64,000 bases of DNA from Salvia splendens (lineage: Eukaryota; Streptophyta; Magnoliopsida; Lamiales; Lamiaceae), in contig NC_056032.1 of NCBI RefSeq assembly GCF_004379255.2, positions 31,283,322 through 31,347,321 on the forward strand. Reading direction: 5' to 3'. The notes under the pieces are model-generated. The model searched no databases. It worked only from the letters and a program-made list of their open reading frames with translations, and was not told the DNA's origin. Made by a program: the position numbers and the translations under genes. Positions 8,903-20,380 of this stretch are shown here, piece by piece; the first letter of the stretch is position 1; each line of letters opens with the position of its first letter.

Positions 8903-11900
8903 CTTCTTCTACGGCTTCAAATTAGCTTTATCAATTTAATTGATTTTTTTTTGAAGAAGAAGAAGAAGAAGTTGGTGCTGGTCGGCTGTGGAATCATTTG
9001 GTGGGTTAGTTAAGTTCCAACTGCGAATCCACTTGTCATAATTTAATCACCAATTATTAATTGTAACCCTTGGAAATGTATACAACTAATACACGTCCAC
9101 GATATTACCTATTATTGGGTATATGAGGAATTATAATTTTGTCATATCAACTCCAGATTTAATATCTTGGAGCTTGGGGGTGAGGGAGATGATTTGCTTT
9201 ATTTTTCAATTTTTTTTTTGACTTCCGAACCCGTATTTGACGGAATTAGGGCAATCCTGCTTCATCGGGTTTGCGAATAAAAATATAGAATTCAATTTCG
9301 TTTTTTATTCTAGCGTGACTATCCACTTTTTTGTTTTGATTCATACATCGTTTTCTATTTTGTCAGATCGGTCTCAATTTTGGAGCAATTCATTTTCATA
9401 GAAAAATTTTAAAACTACAAATTCATTATCAGTACTACTACTACTACTATCTTTAAAATTTTAAGTTAGTCTCATTTTAAACTTTGATCAAAGTTCCTAA
9501 TTTTAAACAAGGAATAAATACTTTTAAAATATATTTAATGAATGAAGAAATGATATTCCGTTGCAAAACGTTCGTGTACTAATGGCTAGTTTGATAAAAA
9601 TATGGGATATAAGAAGATTTCAAAGTAGATAAGAAATGCGAGCTTCGTGTCAAGATAAGTTCAGATAAGAGTTTTTTCGTTGTTGTTTGGTAGATAAGAA
9701 ATGAGGCAGAAATGGTATCTGACCAAATTTGTAAGATACATATCCTTGTATTTTGAGGAAAAACTGCGGGCTTAGATGGATCATAGCGAATAACACATGC
9801 TTACATGATAGGTTAACTATGATATTAAACACTTATAAATAGTCGGTATCTATATCTAAGGCATTACCAACTTCTCAGATAGATTCTAAGTTTAAATAAG
9901 GATGTTGAATTTATATTAGATTTTTATCTATTCAAGCTGATTCACGATATCTAATCAAGCACGAAAAAGTATAAATCAATCCAGACCATTTTATCAGATT
10001 TTAAATAATAAATAAATAAACAAGTGAAAAACAAAACAGAGAAAATGTTGGGCCGGCCCAATCCATCTTATAAATATGCGATATCAGATACAATTTCGGG
10101 CTGCAAAGTTAACTTCATAATTTAGCAACAAACACATATACGGATTATATATATGTAACTATCCTCATTAAATGTTACTTTGCTTTATATTCAAATGTTT
10201 ATAAATAAGTACTTTGGTAGCTGATTTAACGTTGAGTCGTGTTCATTGATAAATGTGAAAATGGTTTCTCGTAATTTAAGTTACATGAATAAATTGACGA
10301 CACATCGATTACACTAAACTCGATTGCAACCAAGTACAATCAAATAAATTAAAAATTAATCTGAATGAAATCTAATTTAATGACAGTAAAAGTCATTAAG
10401 TCTGTACGGATTTCTCGTATAAGTCTTTGAGTTATTTATTTACTAACTTTAGGGAATTCAAATTTTTTCTCCTTCTGTTGGACTAATGCGACAAACTTTA
10501 GTCATACAATAATTTAGTTTTTCTCCATTTTAACTCTTTAAATTCGTGAATGGTGCTCTTCTCATAAGGAGATACTTATAAAGTTTAGTTATAACTAATA
10601 CTGAGCTTATTCTGATATAGACTTTCATGCATATAAATTGTATGGTGTGTCATGCTTCAACGTTGTATCAATGTTAGTTTGAAAAAGATTAAAATAAAAA
10701 TGATTCAAACTTTTAAAAATTATGAATTTTTGTAAATATTCATTTTGCTACTATTTCCTTTATCGAATTTAATTATAAGAGAGTTAAAATAAACTCAAAG
10801 ATACTGAAGCATCACCGCGACCGGATATGAATGTTTAGTTATTACAAATACTAGTAGTATTTAACTACCTTTGCTTGGATCTTTTATAATATGGTATATC
10901 ATATTAATATATCACAATATAGGTGGCGACCTATATAGTTTTCCACTAAATTGTATTTTTTTTTGTTGCAACTAATTTTAGCAGCTCGATGCGAATTTGA
11001 TTGATTTCAGAAAATATATTAATGGATTATATGTTCATTACTAATGATCATTGTTACATCTAGAGTTCACTTAGTTTTTGGTTTTAAGGCAACACACACA
11101 TGGAATATCATATGGGACATGACCTGAAATCTATTTTCACAACATATATTAGGCTCATTCTGTAATTTCCTATGTTTTAAATAAGCAATTTCGATAGACA
11201 TGGGCATTTTTCGTAATTTCGGAGATTATGGTAGGGGAAAAGGTATATAAAACAGGTCATATAAAGAGGTCGGGAAAGGTATTTAGGAACAATGGTAATC
11301 AAGAGAGCAATAATAAAAGTTGTGATTGGCCACAACTTTTAAAAGTGGCAATCACAGCTCTTTCACTTTCCTTTAAAGCCCCAAACATGTTTCTCTTTGC
11401 TTCTTCCTCATTTTCCACTCTTTATAGGCTCGGTCTATTTCTGCAGAATCTCTATTTACATCACAACATCGTCTTATGTAGCACTATAATAATTTAAATT
11501 TGGAGGTATAATTGTACCCCTTTCTTAATTTATACTCCATTGACTGTGTATATGCAAACATCATAGTTTAAAGATTTTATTTATAAAGTTCATATGTTTC
11601 TGAAGTTAGTTTGTTGTTTTTGTTTGCTGAGGACATACCTTAACATAACAACACCAATTTAAACGGATTAGAGCAATTAAAACGGCAATAACCCATTTTC
11701 TCAAAATAATTATTTACATATGTAACTCTAATTAACTCGATCAATGTTTACCATATACTATTAATTACGTATAATGAATAATAATTCGAGTTTGATGGTC
11801 AATGTTTTTTTGCTATTTTTCTATGTATTTTATTGTTACTTAAGTCTTTTTCAATGCAATTGTTGTACATCAATGAATTAAAATAGAAAGTTTTAATTAT

Positions 11901-12749
11901 TGGTTGAAGAGTTAGTATACCTAGTGCATGAAAAATCTCCCAATTTTTTGTTTTATACAATCAATTTGGAAAATCATTTCAAATTTTCAACTTTAACATC
12001 ACTTAGCTTAAATGGTGACGTAGGGTTCATGGATGAAGTTTACCAATTAATAATTTTTACTTTTGACTAAAATACAAGTTATCACTATTTCTTCAATTAT
12101 TAATATTGGCCTGACTCCAAGAAAAATTATTCTTTCACAAATCAAATAATTGTTTTATTGATATGAAATTGCTTTTTTTCTTGGGATACTCATTTTTTGT
12201 TTGTGGTGTATGGATATGCGTCTCTATTTCAAGGTTTTCGTCGGTTATGCTTGATTTAATCCATTGTGCTGTAGCATATTTGGCTACTTTAAAATTTTAT
12301 TTATTGTTTTCTTATTATATTTAGTAGATAATGTTATAACACAGACACGTATATTAAAACATGCATATAGTTCATCTCATATTATGTTCACATATTTTTT
12401 TAGTGGCTTCAAATTCAGATATCTATAAACATATAAAAGGGGAGATTTCAGGTTAATAACAAAAATACCATCGAAATTACTATAAAACATGTTATAATTT
12501 TTATTGTTATTTTTAATATATAAAATGAAACATTTTTTTAATTTTAAATATAAAAAGTCAAAAGATTTACACTTACTATAATATCATACCTTTATTTATG
12601 GTCGCTTCTAATCGCCCACACTTAATTAGTTAGAATTCAGATCGCTCTGAATTATAGAAGCTTATACTAATTGTTTATCAACTCTCATTTTTGCATTTGC
12701 TGAATTTGATTTAATTTTGTTATTGATGCATGGCAATTTTGAGCAAATC
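8903..12749. other. AT-rich intergenic region without recognisable genes
   Basis: Both strands lack supported coding sequence; the longest open frame (11228-11497) shows no family signal. GGGCCGGCCC-type GC words occur near 10052. The stretch 9585-9990 begins CTAGTTTGATAA and resembles worn MITE sequence, but no matching right end was found. One strong inverted repeat lies at 11315-11340. Confidence 0.5.
11315..11357. repeat. Perfect 10-bp inverted repeat with a third half-copy
   Basis: AAAAGTTGTG (11315-11324) and its exact complement CACAACTTTT (11331-11340) flank ATTGGC. AAAAGTGGCAATCACAG follows, repeating the arm in an imperfect inverted form. It could form a hairpin or be a paired protein-binding site with a central CCAAT-like box (ATTGG). 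No gene starts within several hundred bases that could give it a role. Confidence 0.6.
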
Positions 12750-13037
12750 TGAGTTATTCGTGAACTGATGCAAAAGGAGTTATTTGTAGTCGGTCTGATC
12801 TCTCACTATTCTATCTATAATCGTGGCTAATATATCTTTTAGCATATGTTGATGATATAATTTTGAACAAAAAATTCTTTTGATGACTTGAAATCTTTCA
12901 TCTCTCATCTTTATAGAGAATTTTCCATCACTGGATTCGGAAAAGCTTGTCTATTTTTTTAGTCTTAAAGTCATTTTTTACCCATTTAAGTATTTTATTG
13001 AATCAGGCTAAATATGTTCGTGATATTATTCAACAAG

Positions 13038-13254
13038 TGATAAAATAGATCGAACTTGGTAGAGAAGGGATAATCGTTTTCATTGATTAATTATCATACA
13101 TAAGGTACTGTTATATAGGACTAGGATGAGCTATACAAGGAAAGCTAATGAATTTACATTAATTGGCATCTTCTATCTTTGGCAGAGTATAATCTTGAAT
13201 ATCTCCGTGATCTTCGGCAATTGGGAGAGTGATCCTCCGAGATCTTCTCCAACA
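13038..13254 (-). repeat. Copia-1 3' LTR
   Basis: 217 bp, beginning TGATAAAATAGATCG and ending CTTCTCCAACA on the plus strand. It pairs with 18462-18678 at about 97% by eye. The polypurine tract (plus-strand CTCCCCCTC, 13255-13263) abuts it. Confidence 0.95.
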
Positions 13255-13452
13255 CTCCCCCTCAAGTTAAGTGACGGCATTCCCGATACTTAACTTGCAT
13301 AACACCTCTCGAAATGACTTCGAGTTCACTGTCTTAGTCAATATATCCGCCAACTGGTCCTCGGATTTGACATAAGGCATCTCGACTATCTTTGCTTCAA
13401 TATTATCCTTTATAAAGTGCCTATCAACTTCCACTTGTTTAGTACGATCATG

Positions 13453-14750
13453 TTAAACCGGGTTCTCTGAAATACTTATGGCTGCCTTATTATCACATAA
13501 CAACTTGCATGTTTGAGACGAAAACATCTCCAATTCCCTCGTAAGCTTCCGTAGCCACAGGAGTTCAGTTAGTCCACTCTTAATTCCTCGAAACTCGGCT
13601 TCTGCACTGGACAGTGCAACTACCTTTTGTTTCTTGCTTCTCCATGTTACAAGGTTTCCTCCTACAAAAGTAAAGTAACCCTCGGTAGACTTCCTATCAT
13701 TTGGGTTTCCGGCCCAATCAGCATCAGTAAATCCTTGTATCTGCAGGTATCCATATTTTTCAAATAGAAGCCCGTGTTCTGCAGTCCCCTTCAAGTAACG
13801 AACAATCCGCAGAACTGCCTCTCAGTGCTCTTCTTGGGGTGCATGCATAAACTGACTTACCACCCCCACAGCATAGGCAATGTCTGGTCTTGTATGTGAT
13901 AGATAAATCAACCTCCCAACCAATCGTTGGTACTTCCATCTGTCGGTCTGCTTTGCCCCTTCATTCATCTGCAGTCCATGATTTTGGATCATTGGAGTGT
14001 CGGCTGGCTTGCAATCTATCATCCCAACTTCGGCTAGCAGATCCAACACATATTTCTTCTGATTAAAAAAAATTCCCTTCCTCGATTTGAGAACTTCTAT
14101 CCCCAAGAAATACTTCAATGGCCCCAAATCTTTCATCTCGAACTCACTGAATAAATTTCACCTTAGTTCGGTCATCTCGTCTGTGTCATCTCCGGTAAGA
14201 ATAATGTCATCTACATATATGATTAAGCATGTAATTTTATCTCCCCTCTTCTTGATAAACAATGTGTGGTCAGAGTTACTCTGCTTATATCCATACTTTT
14301 TCATCACTTCTGTGAACCTCCCAAACCACGCCCTTAGGGACTGTTTCAGCCCATATAACGTCTTCTGTAGCTTACATACTTCTCCTGCTTGAAATCCATC
14401 GGTGAATCCTGGTGGGGGTTCCATAAACACTGGCTTTGGTAGTTCTCCATGTAAGAAGGCATTCGTCACATCAAACTGATGAAGTGGCCAATCCCTGTTG
14501 GCAGCGATCGAGAACAATACCCTTACAGTATTAATTTTTGCCACGGGTGAAAACGTCTCAGCATAGTCGACACCGTACGTCTAAGTGTACCCTTTTGCCA
14601 CAAGTCTGGCTTTATACCTCTCAATTGTGTCGTCTGGTCTTCTTTTGATTGTGAACACCCATCGGCATCCAACAGTTCTCGCTCCTTCTGGTAGCTTGTC
14701 CTTGGTCCAGGTATTGTTCCTCATCAACACCTTCATTTCAGTGAGCATAG
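13453..14750 (-). pseudogene. Copia-1 reverse transcriptase and RNase H (broken)
   Basis: Read right to left. The RT region contains QFDVTNAFLHGELP, LYGLKQSLRAWFGRF and the catalytic YVDDIIL. The connection/RNase H region has RPDIAYAVGVVSQFMH, then GFTDADWAGNPNDRKST, SSAEAEFRG and CDNKAAISISENPV. It is split into at least three frames (13453-13794, 13822-14136, 14158-14544) by small indels and nonsense codons. The closest relative in the window is Copia-2 at 30.3 kb, with the same motif spellings. Confidence 0.9.
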
Positions 14751-15035
14751 CCTCCCTCTAGTGCTTATGCTTCATTGCTTCCTCGGCCGACTGCGGAATG
14801 TCTTCTTCTTCGTATAGGACAGCCTCAAACGCTCTTGCCATTTTTGCTAGATTCCCTTGTACGAAATTCGCCACTTCGTACCGACTTCTCTTCCCAATCT
14901 TCTCGGGTGAATATCTCTTTGGTGGAACTCCTCTTGTGCTTCGGGGAGGAAGAACATATCTCCCAGTGTCACTGTGAGATCCTTGGGTGAATATCTCTCG
15001 GGTGAATATCTCTTTCAGTGAGCATAGCCTCCCTC
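14737..15035. repeat. 22-bp direct repeat bounding the left side of the RNase H insertion
   Basis: TTCAGTGAGCATAGCCTCCC and two more bases occur at 14737-14758, the normal Copia position, and again at 15014-15035, directly before the antisense RNase H segment. Short GGTGAATATCTCT words are also repeated two or three times between 14905 and 15013. Such filler repeats are typical of template switching. Confidence 0.75.
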
Positions 15036-15470
15036 CGGCGAGTTCTGAGGTCCTTGAGCGTGCTTTGGCATCCACCCGACGATCCTTGGGTGAAGCTGAA
15101 CACAGATGGGGCCTTTTCTACCTCGACGGGACAGGCTGGTGGTGGGGGAGTGGTTCGTGGCTCGGACGGTTCTCTCTTGAGGGCTTTCTGCACGCCCCTT
15201 GTAGCTGCGTCGGCCTTCGAGGCGGAGCTTCTAGCTCTTCTTCATGGGCTGACGATAGCTATGGAGTTCTCATCACAGGTTTGGGTCGAGATGGACGCAG
15301 CAGCAGTGGTCACAGTGTTCACTTCAGGACGCAGGGGAGCGGCGGACGTGAGACATTACATGGCTCGCATTCGAATCGTGCTCTCGCAGCTGCAGGTTCG
15401 GTTCTCTCACATCCACCGAGAGGGTAACCAGGCAGCGGATTTTCTTGCAGGTAGGGGGTCCAGACCCCTG
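15036..15470 (+). pseudogene. Captured type I RNase H domain (RVT_3-like), antisense within Copia-1
   Basis: An open plus-strand frame encodes a plant RNase H-like domain of the kind found downstream of RT in plant LINEs and in host RNase H-like proteins: WVKLNTDGAFS, GGGGVVRGSDG, FEAELLALLHGL, VWVEMDAAAVV and HREGNQAADFLAGRG. All four metal-binding acids can be placed: D in NTDG, E in EAEL, D in EMDA and D in AADF. It is unrelated in sequence to Copia-1's own RNase H and has the opposite orientation. Repeats at both borders (22 bp at 14737/15014, 64 bp at 15501/15614) suggest insertion by template switching. No start or promoter of its own is visible. Confidence 0.85.
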
Positions 15471-15500
15471 CCATTACTTACTATGATTCAGATACAATGC

Positions 15501-15677
15501 CTGGCCGAAGGCAAGACATGCTCGGCGGTAGTGACAACTGGTTCTGGTGGATCCTCAATCGAAGGCAAGAATATATCGGCGAAGGAGGATCGAAGGGCGG
15601 ATGAGATGACTCACTGGCCGAAGGCAAGACATGCTCGGCGGTAGTGACAACTGGTTCTGGTGGATCCTCAATCGAAG
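15501..15677. repeat. 64-bp duplication right of the RNase H insertion
   Basis: Two near-identical 64-bp copies, 15501-15564 and 15614-15677, begin CTGGCCGAAGGCAAGACATG. They are separated by 49 bp of scrambled related sequence. They belong to the integrase/RT linker of Copia-1. Confidence 0.85.
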
Positions 15678-16817
15678 AGTTTGGAAGTGGCACAACCCAA
15701 CTTAGATAGTCTACGGAACTACCTGGATCACTCTCCCCCTGACTACTAAGGTGGGTGTGATAGAAGAACTCGGTTTCTAGGAAGTTACAGTTCATGGTGG
15801 TGGTGATTTTCTTGGTCAGAGGGTCAAAACATCGGTAGCCTTTTTGGTTTACCCCGTACCCCACAAAGACGCATTTGGTAGCACAGGGGGATAATTTGGT
15901 TCTTTCGTGTTTGGCGATATGAATATAAACAGTGCAGCCAAACACTTTAGGTTGAAGGTTCAGATGTTGGGGAATTTTGGATAGAGATGATAGAATTTCA
16001 AGGGGGGTCTTTTTGTTTAGGACTTTAGTGGGTAAGCGGTTCATAAGGTAGACAGAGGTGGCTATGGCTTCGGGCCAGAAATGCTGTGGGACTTTAGATT
16101 CAATCATTAGGGCTCGGGTAATTTCCAGGATTGTCCTGTTTTTCTGTTCAGCTACCCCATTCTGTTCTGGTGTATAAGCACAAGAAGTTTGATGAACCAT
16201 TCCATGGTTTTGGAAAAAATTGGTCATGGGGCTATTAATGAATTCCCTCCCATTGTCAGATCGAAGAGTTTTAATCGAGGTATGAAATTGGGTTTGAACC
16301 ATTTTAAAAAACAAAACAAACTTATCCATAACCTCGGACTTATGCTTCATAAAATAGATCAAAGTCATTCGTGTGCAATCATCAACAAATATAACAAAGT
16401 ATCAAAAACCATCCCCCCGAAAAAAGGTGTGGGACCCCACACATCAGAGTGAACCAACGAAAACATAGATTGCATACGAGTGTTCGATAGTTTAAAAGAT
16501 TTTCGGTGGCTTTTTGCCAAAACACAAGTCTCACAAAAGAAATCAGCAGGAATAGAAAGGTTCGGGAAAAGTAGTTTAAAGTAACCAGGGGAAGGATGTC
16601 CTAATCTTTGGTGCCACAACCAAATTTCTTGTCTCATGGATCCGTGAGCCAGCATCGCAGTACCATGTTGAGTTATCTCGTCCACGTAGTAAAGTCCACA
16701 GTGCTCAGTGTCACGCCCAAGTATCCTCTTCGTCCGAATATCCTGTAAAATGCAGAAGGTAGGATGCATTAGAAGAGTGCAATTCAATTCCTTTGTCACA
16801 TGACTGATTGACATCAA
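15640..16817 (-). pseudogene. Copia-1 GAG-pre-integrase and integrase (broken)
   Basis: Right to left: pre-integrase zinc-binding part (WHQRLGHPS, CETCVLAKSHR), LVHSDVWGP, then after a frame break the core with LRSDNGREF, CAYTPEQNGVAEQKNR and the C-terminal VFVGYGVNQKGYRCFDP. The catalytic D-D-E pattern is recognisable (SDVW, SDNG, GVAEQ). A frameshift near 16365 separates the halves. Confidence 0.88.
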
Positions 16818-17183
16818 TCGCTAAGATAAGGTCGGGACATATAAGCAGTTTTGGAGACGGAGTGTGGGAGAAATTTCTATAGTCTCTGACCCTTCAACTG
16901 TAATTAATTCCCCACTGGCGGTCTTAATATAGATTTTAGTGATTTTACTCATGCTAATAAAATCCATCCCTTAGTCATATTTGTTCCCCTATTTACATGA
17001 AAAGTAGTAGGCAATTTTTCTAATGCAGCAAAAGGGTTTTTTGTCACATAATCACATTTATTGGGGCTAATTTCCGAGTTTTCAGTAAGATAGGGGTAAA
17101 ACATGATATCAGGTAATCTGGGGGTCTGCCTAGCAAAAAATGGGGGTTAATGTCTAATTTCCGAGAGTTCATGGGGGGATTGT

Positions 17184-18350
17184 TTAATTTATAGAAATGT
17201 CTAGGGTTTGGTTTAAACCAAACCCAATACCTCCTTTCCCGATCGGCGTCGTCTCCTCTCGTCTGGCAAAATTGCCGGCTCCCCTGATGCTATCGCCGTC
17301 GGTAGAGACTTCTGGATTCACCGTCGGTCCATGGCCGGCTGTTCCCCCACGACCTCCGTTCTGATTTCGGGGTTGTTCTTCTTCGGTGATTCTGACGGTT
17401 ATCTTCGCCGCCCTTGTTCGCTGTCTCTCCTCCCACCATACGGGGTATCCTAGCCGTTTGAAGCACGTTTCGTACGTGTGTTTGGGTTTCTGGCAGTGGG
17501 TACACCAAAGCCCCGATTTATCCGGGTGGTTTCCCAGTCGGCCGGTAGCTACAACGGGACGCAGCGGTCCTCCACTCCGATATGCCGATCGTTGACTCTG
17601 CGCCGCCAGTCCGCTCCCGATTCCATCCCCAGATGATGTATCTCTGGTATTCACGCCGACGGTTTCAGGGGTGGGGGAGGACGACGCCGGTGGCAAGATG
17701 TGTCGTCGAGCCACCTCCGTCTTCACCCACCCATATGCCGACTCTACTAATGGGTAGGGATCCTCCTTGAGGATATCCCTCTTGATCGAGTCATATTCCG
17801 GGTTCAGTCCAGCCAAGAAATTGAATAGTCGTTTCTCATTCGAATGAGTTCGGTATTGTTCGACCCCTTTGTCGCAGCATGTGATTGGTTGCTTCTGGCA
17901 GCGGTCCACGTTGATCCATAGCCCATGGATCCTCCGGTACTACGTCTCCAAGTCCATGTTTCCCTGTTTAATTGTCATGATTTTCTCCTCCAGATCGTAG
18001 ATAAGATACTTGTCCGCCTTGTTCTCGAACGTCACAGCAAGGCTATCCCACAGTGCCTTGGACGTTTGATGGTGAGTGAAATCGACGATGATTTCATCTT
18101 CGATGTTGTCGACGATCCACGAGAATACCACCAAATCGTCTTCTTCCCATTCATCATACCCCTTTCTCCCTGGTTCTGGGGGTTCTTTTCGGATGTGTGA
18201 GTATGCGCCTCGGCCGCCTATCTTGACTTTCATAAGTATCGACCATATCAGGTAGCTTTTTCTGTTGAGTTTGAATGCCACAGTGACATTCTTGCTATGC
18301 TTCAATTTTGATGGTTCTGGATTTGTTTTCGGTCTCTCCGTATCTGACAT
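17184..18350 (-). pseudogene. Copia-1 gag (nonsense-interrupted)
   Basis: Starts with MSDTERPKTNPEPSK at 18350. The UBN2/gag_3-like core (SYLIWSILMKVKIGG, FSWIVDNIEDEI, WDSLAVTFENK) is cut by a TAG codon at 17940-17942, then resumes (FNFLAGLNPEYDSIKRDIL). It carries a CCHC knuckle, CTHCQKPKHTYETC. Between 16818 and 17183 the protease active-site region is missing or unreadable. Confidence 0.88.
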
Positions 18351-18449
18351 TTTCTTGCAGGATTGGTTATTATAGTTCTTGGTTTAAAGAGGTCGGGATT
18401 GGTATTTTCTTTGGCTATGATGAGATTTCTCTGAGCCGACATATAGCCT

Positions 18450-18461
18450 GCTCTGATGCCA
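18450..18461 (-). other. Copia-1 primer-binding site
   Basis: Plus-strand GCTCTGATGCCA is the complement of TGGCATCAGAGC, one mismatch from the usual initiator-tRNA-Met site TGGTATCAGAGC. It directly abuts the LTR. Confidence 0.85.
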
Positions 18462-18678
18462 TGATAAAATAGATCGAACTTGGTAGAGAAGGGATAATCG
18501 TTTTCATTGATTAATTATCATACATAAGGTACTGTTATATAGGACTAGGATGAGCTATACAAGTAAAGCTAAAGAATTTACATTAATTGGTATCTTCTAT
18601 CTTTGGTAGAGTATAATCTTGAATATCTCCGTGATCTTCGGCAATTGGGAGCTTGATCCTCCGAGATCTTCTCCAACA
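18462..18678 (-). repeat. Copia-1 5' LTR
   Basis: Direct-repeat partner of 13038-13254. It is followed by the target duplication ACAAG at 18679-18683. Confidence 0.95.
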
Positions 18679-18795
18679 ACAAGCATCTCTTGAAAATTCA
18701 AAACCTGTCTCTACAACCTTGGTCGCAGGCTGCCAACTTTCGACATATGGCTCCGACAGATGGCCAACCATTTGAGGATCTTACTTTATGTCGAC

Positions 18796-18935
18796 TGTTG
18801 GCAATTGAAACTAAAAATATAACATATAACTGTCCCACATCGGTGTCAAGAGAAAACTGAAACTAGTATATAAGTCTCATGGGCCCTCCTCCTATCACCA
18901 ATTGGTTTTAGGATGGAACCCATGGATTTCTATCA
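18796..18935 (+). repeat. TRIM LTR 1
   Basis: 140 bp, one base shorter than the other two in a C-run after TCATGGG. Confidence 0.93.
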
Positions 18936-19151
18936 TGGTATCAGAGCGGGTCACCGATTGTGGGCTAAAAATTGACTGACCCAGCAGTATATCTGGGCTG
19001 AAACCGAAAAAAATGACTGACCCAGCAGTATAACTGGGCTGAAAATTTGGGCCAGTGGTCCAACTGATCGAAAAAAAATTGGGCCGATTGTCCAATCGAT
19101 TAGAAAAAGTCCAACCCCTCTAAGGTTCACCTTGAAGGGTTTGAGGGAGGG

Positions 19152-19292
19152 TGTTGGCAATTGAAACTAAAAATATAGCATATAACTGTCCCACATCGGT
19201 GTCAAGAGAAAGCTGAAACTAATATATAAGTCTCATGGGCCCCTCCTCCTATCACCAATTGGTTTTAGGATGGAACCCATGGATTTCTATCA
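19152..19292 (+). repeat. TRIM LTR 2 (internal)
   Basis: 141 bp, sits between a purine tract and a second primer-binding site, so it serves as both 3' and 5' LTR of the tandem. Confidence 0.93.
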
Positions 19293-19508
19293 TGGTATCA
19301 GAGCGGGTCACCGATTGTGGGCTAAAAATTGACTGACCCAGCAGTATATCTGGGCTGAAACCGAAAAAAATGACTGACCCAGCAGTATAACTGGGCTGAA
19401 AATTTGGGCCAGTGGTCCAACTGATCGAAAAAAAATTGGGCCGATTGTCCAATCGATTAGAAAAAGTCCAACCCCTCTAAGGTTCACCTTGAAGGGTTTG
19501 AGGGAGGG

Positions 19509-19649
19509 TGTTGGCAATTGAAACTAAAAATATAACATATAACTGTCTCATATCGGTGTCAAGAGAAAACTGAAACTAGTATATAAGTCTCATGGGCCCC
19601 TCCTCCTATCACCAATTGGTTTTAGGATGGAACCCATGGATTTCTATCA
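19509..19649 (+). repeat. TRIM LTR 3
   Basis: 141 bp, differs from LTR 1 mainly at GTCTCATATCGG versus GTCCCACATCGG. It is followed by the TCGAC duplication. Confidence 0.93.
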
Positions 19650-20380
19650 TCGACCATTGGCTGGATTACTATAATACCTCACAATTACATATCCTGATTT
19701 ATCTTTTGCAGTAAATCGTGTTAGTCAGCATCTTCAACATCTTATTGTTGCTCAATGTCAAGCGGTAAAACAAATTCTTCGTTACGTTAAACATACTCCA
19801 ACGTTTGCCCTATGTTTTACATGCAACTCTTCGTTCTCTCTTGTTACATATTAAAACGAATAATGTCTTGTTCTAGCTGTGAATCTGAGTATCAAGCTCC
19901 TGCAAATACAGATTTTGAAATAGTGTGCGTGCTTTGACTCCTTCGTGAGCTTCAAGTCAAGATTTCTTCTTGCCTGACTTTTTATTCAATTCGGTCAATA
20001 ATAGTGTTATCATTCTTGGTTATAACCCGACTTCACATAAGCAGCGTGTTAAGTACATTGATATCGACTTCAACTCGTTTACAATAGCATTTAGAGACTC
20101 GATTTATATCATCTGACTTACAAGTCAAAATATTTTTCTTTCCTTATTTAGTTTAGGAAATCTTTTTATGTATTGTAAAGTGTGGGATGAATATCCTATT
20201 TAAATACTTTATCCGTATAAGGTAGTTGAGTTGTATTCAACTATGAGTTATCTTAAGATAGTTGAGTTGTTGTTTTTTGGCAAAATATTTTATTCTCTAG
20301 TTTCTACTATTCTATTCTCTCTTTTTTCTGATACTTTATTCTCGTACTTAATTCTCTCACCATTTTAACTTCAAATAGTA

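Larger units (their letters stand above)
13038..18678 (-). mobile_element. Copia-1: decayed minus-strand LTR retrotransposon
   Basis: 5,641 bp, with 217-bp direct LTRs at 13038-13254 and 18462-18678 (about 6 differences) and the 5-bp target duplication ACAAG on both sides (13033-13037, 18679-18683). The primer-binding site beside the right LTR and the polypurine tract beside the left LTR show that it reads right to left. It inserted into the old Copia fossil. The coding region has stops, frameshifts, a missing protease region and a large antisense insertion (about 15036-15470), so it is not autonomous. Confidence 0.95.
18796..19649 (+). mobile_element. TRIM element with three LTRs and two internal regions
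   Basis: 854 bp in all. LTRs of 140-141 bp (18796-18935, 19152-19292, 19509-19649) begin TGTTGGCAATTGAAAC and end TTTCTATCA. Each of the first two is followed by the primer-binding site TGGTATCAGAGC (18936, 19293), a ~200-bp non-coding interior, and a purine tract GAGGGAGGG (19143, 19500). The target duplication TCGAC flanks the whole array (18791-18795, 19650-19654). The LTR contains the common plant LTR word CCCACATCGG. The two interiors look identical. It has no coding capacity and depends on another element's proteins. The internal LTR shows that this is an LTR-interior-LTR-interior-LTR tandem, not two insertions. Confidence 0.95.
12750..20275 (+). pseudogene. Old Copia retrotransposon fossil (RT-RNase H-3' LTR), split by two insertions
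   Basis: Three plus-strand pieces belong together: 12750-13037 (includes the RT motif YVDDIIL near 12846), 18684-18795 and 19655-20105. The last has RT/RNase H landmarks such as PDLSFAVNRVSQHL and NPTSHKQRVKYIDID, the latter a worn RNase H motif. A Copia element (13038-18678) and a TRIM (18796-19649) lie between them. Removing each insertion with one copy of its 5-bp target duplication makes the old reading frame continuous across both junctions, which fixes the order of events. Many stops and frameshifts show age. A likely 3' LTR remnant with the TATA-like ATTTAAATA follows at about 20130-20275. The gag and integrase portions were not found upstream. Confidence 0.8.

Noticed and set aside
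11228..11497. 89-codon plus-strand frame in the 9-13 kb intergenic region
   Set aside because: No recognisable motif, no splice continuation and low-complexity tail; treated as chance.
18895..19517. Two pairs of identical 66- and 69-codon minus-strand frames
   Set aside because: They are identical because they lie in the duplicated TRIM interior; the sequence has PBS, purine tract and LTRs and no coding signal.
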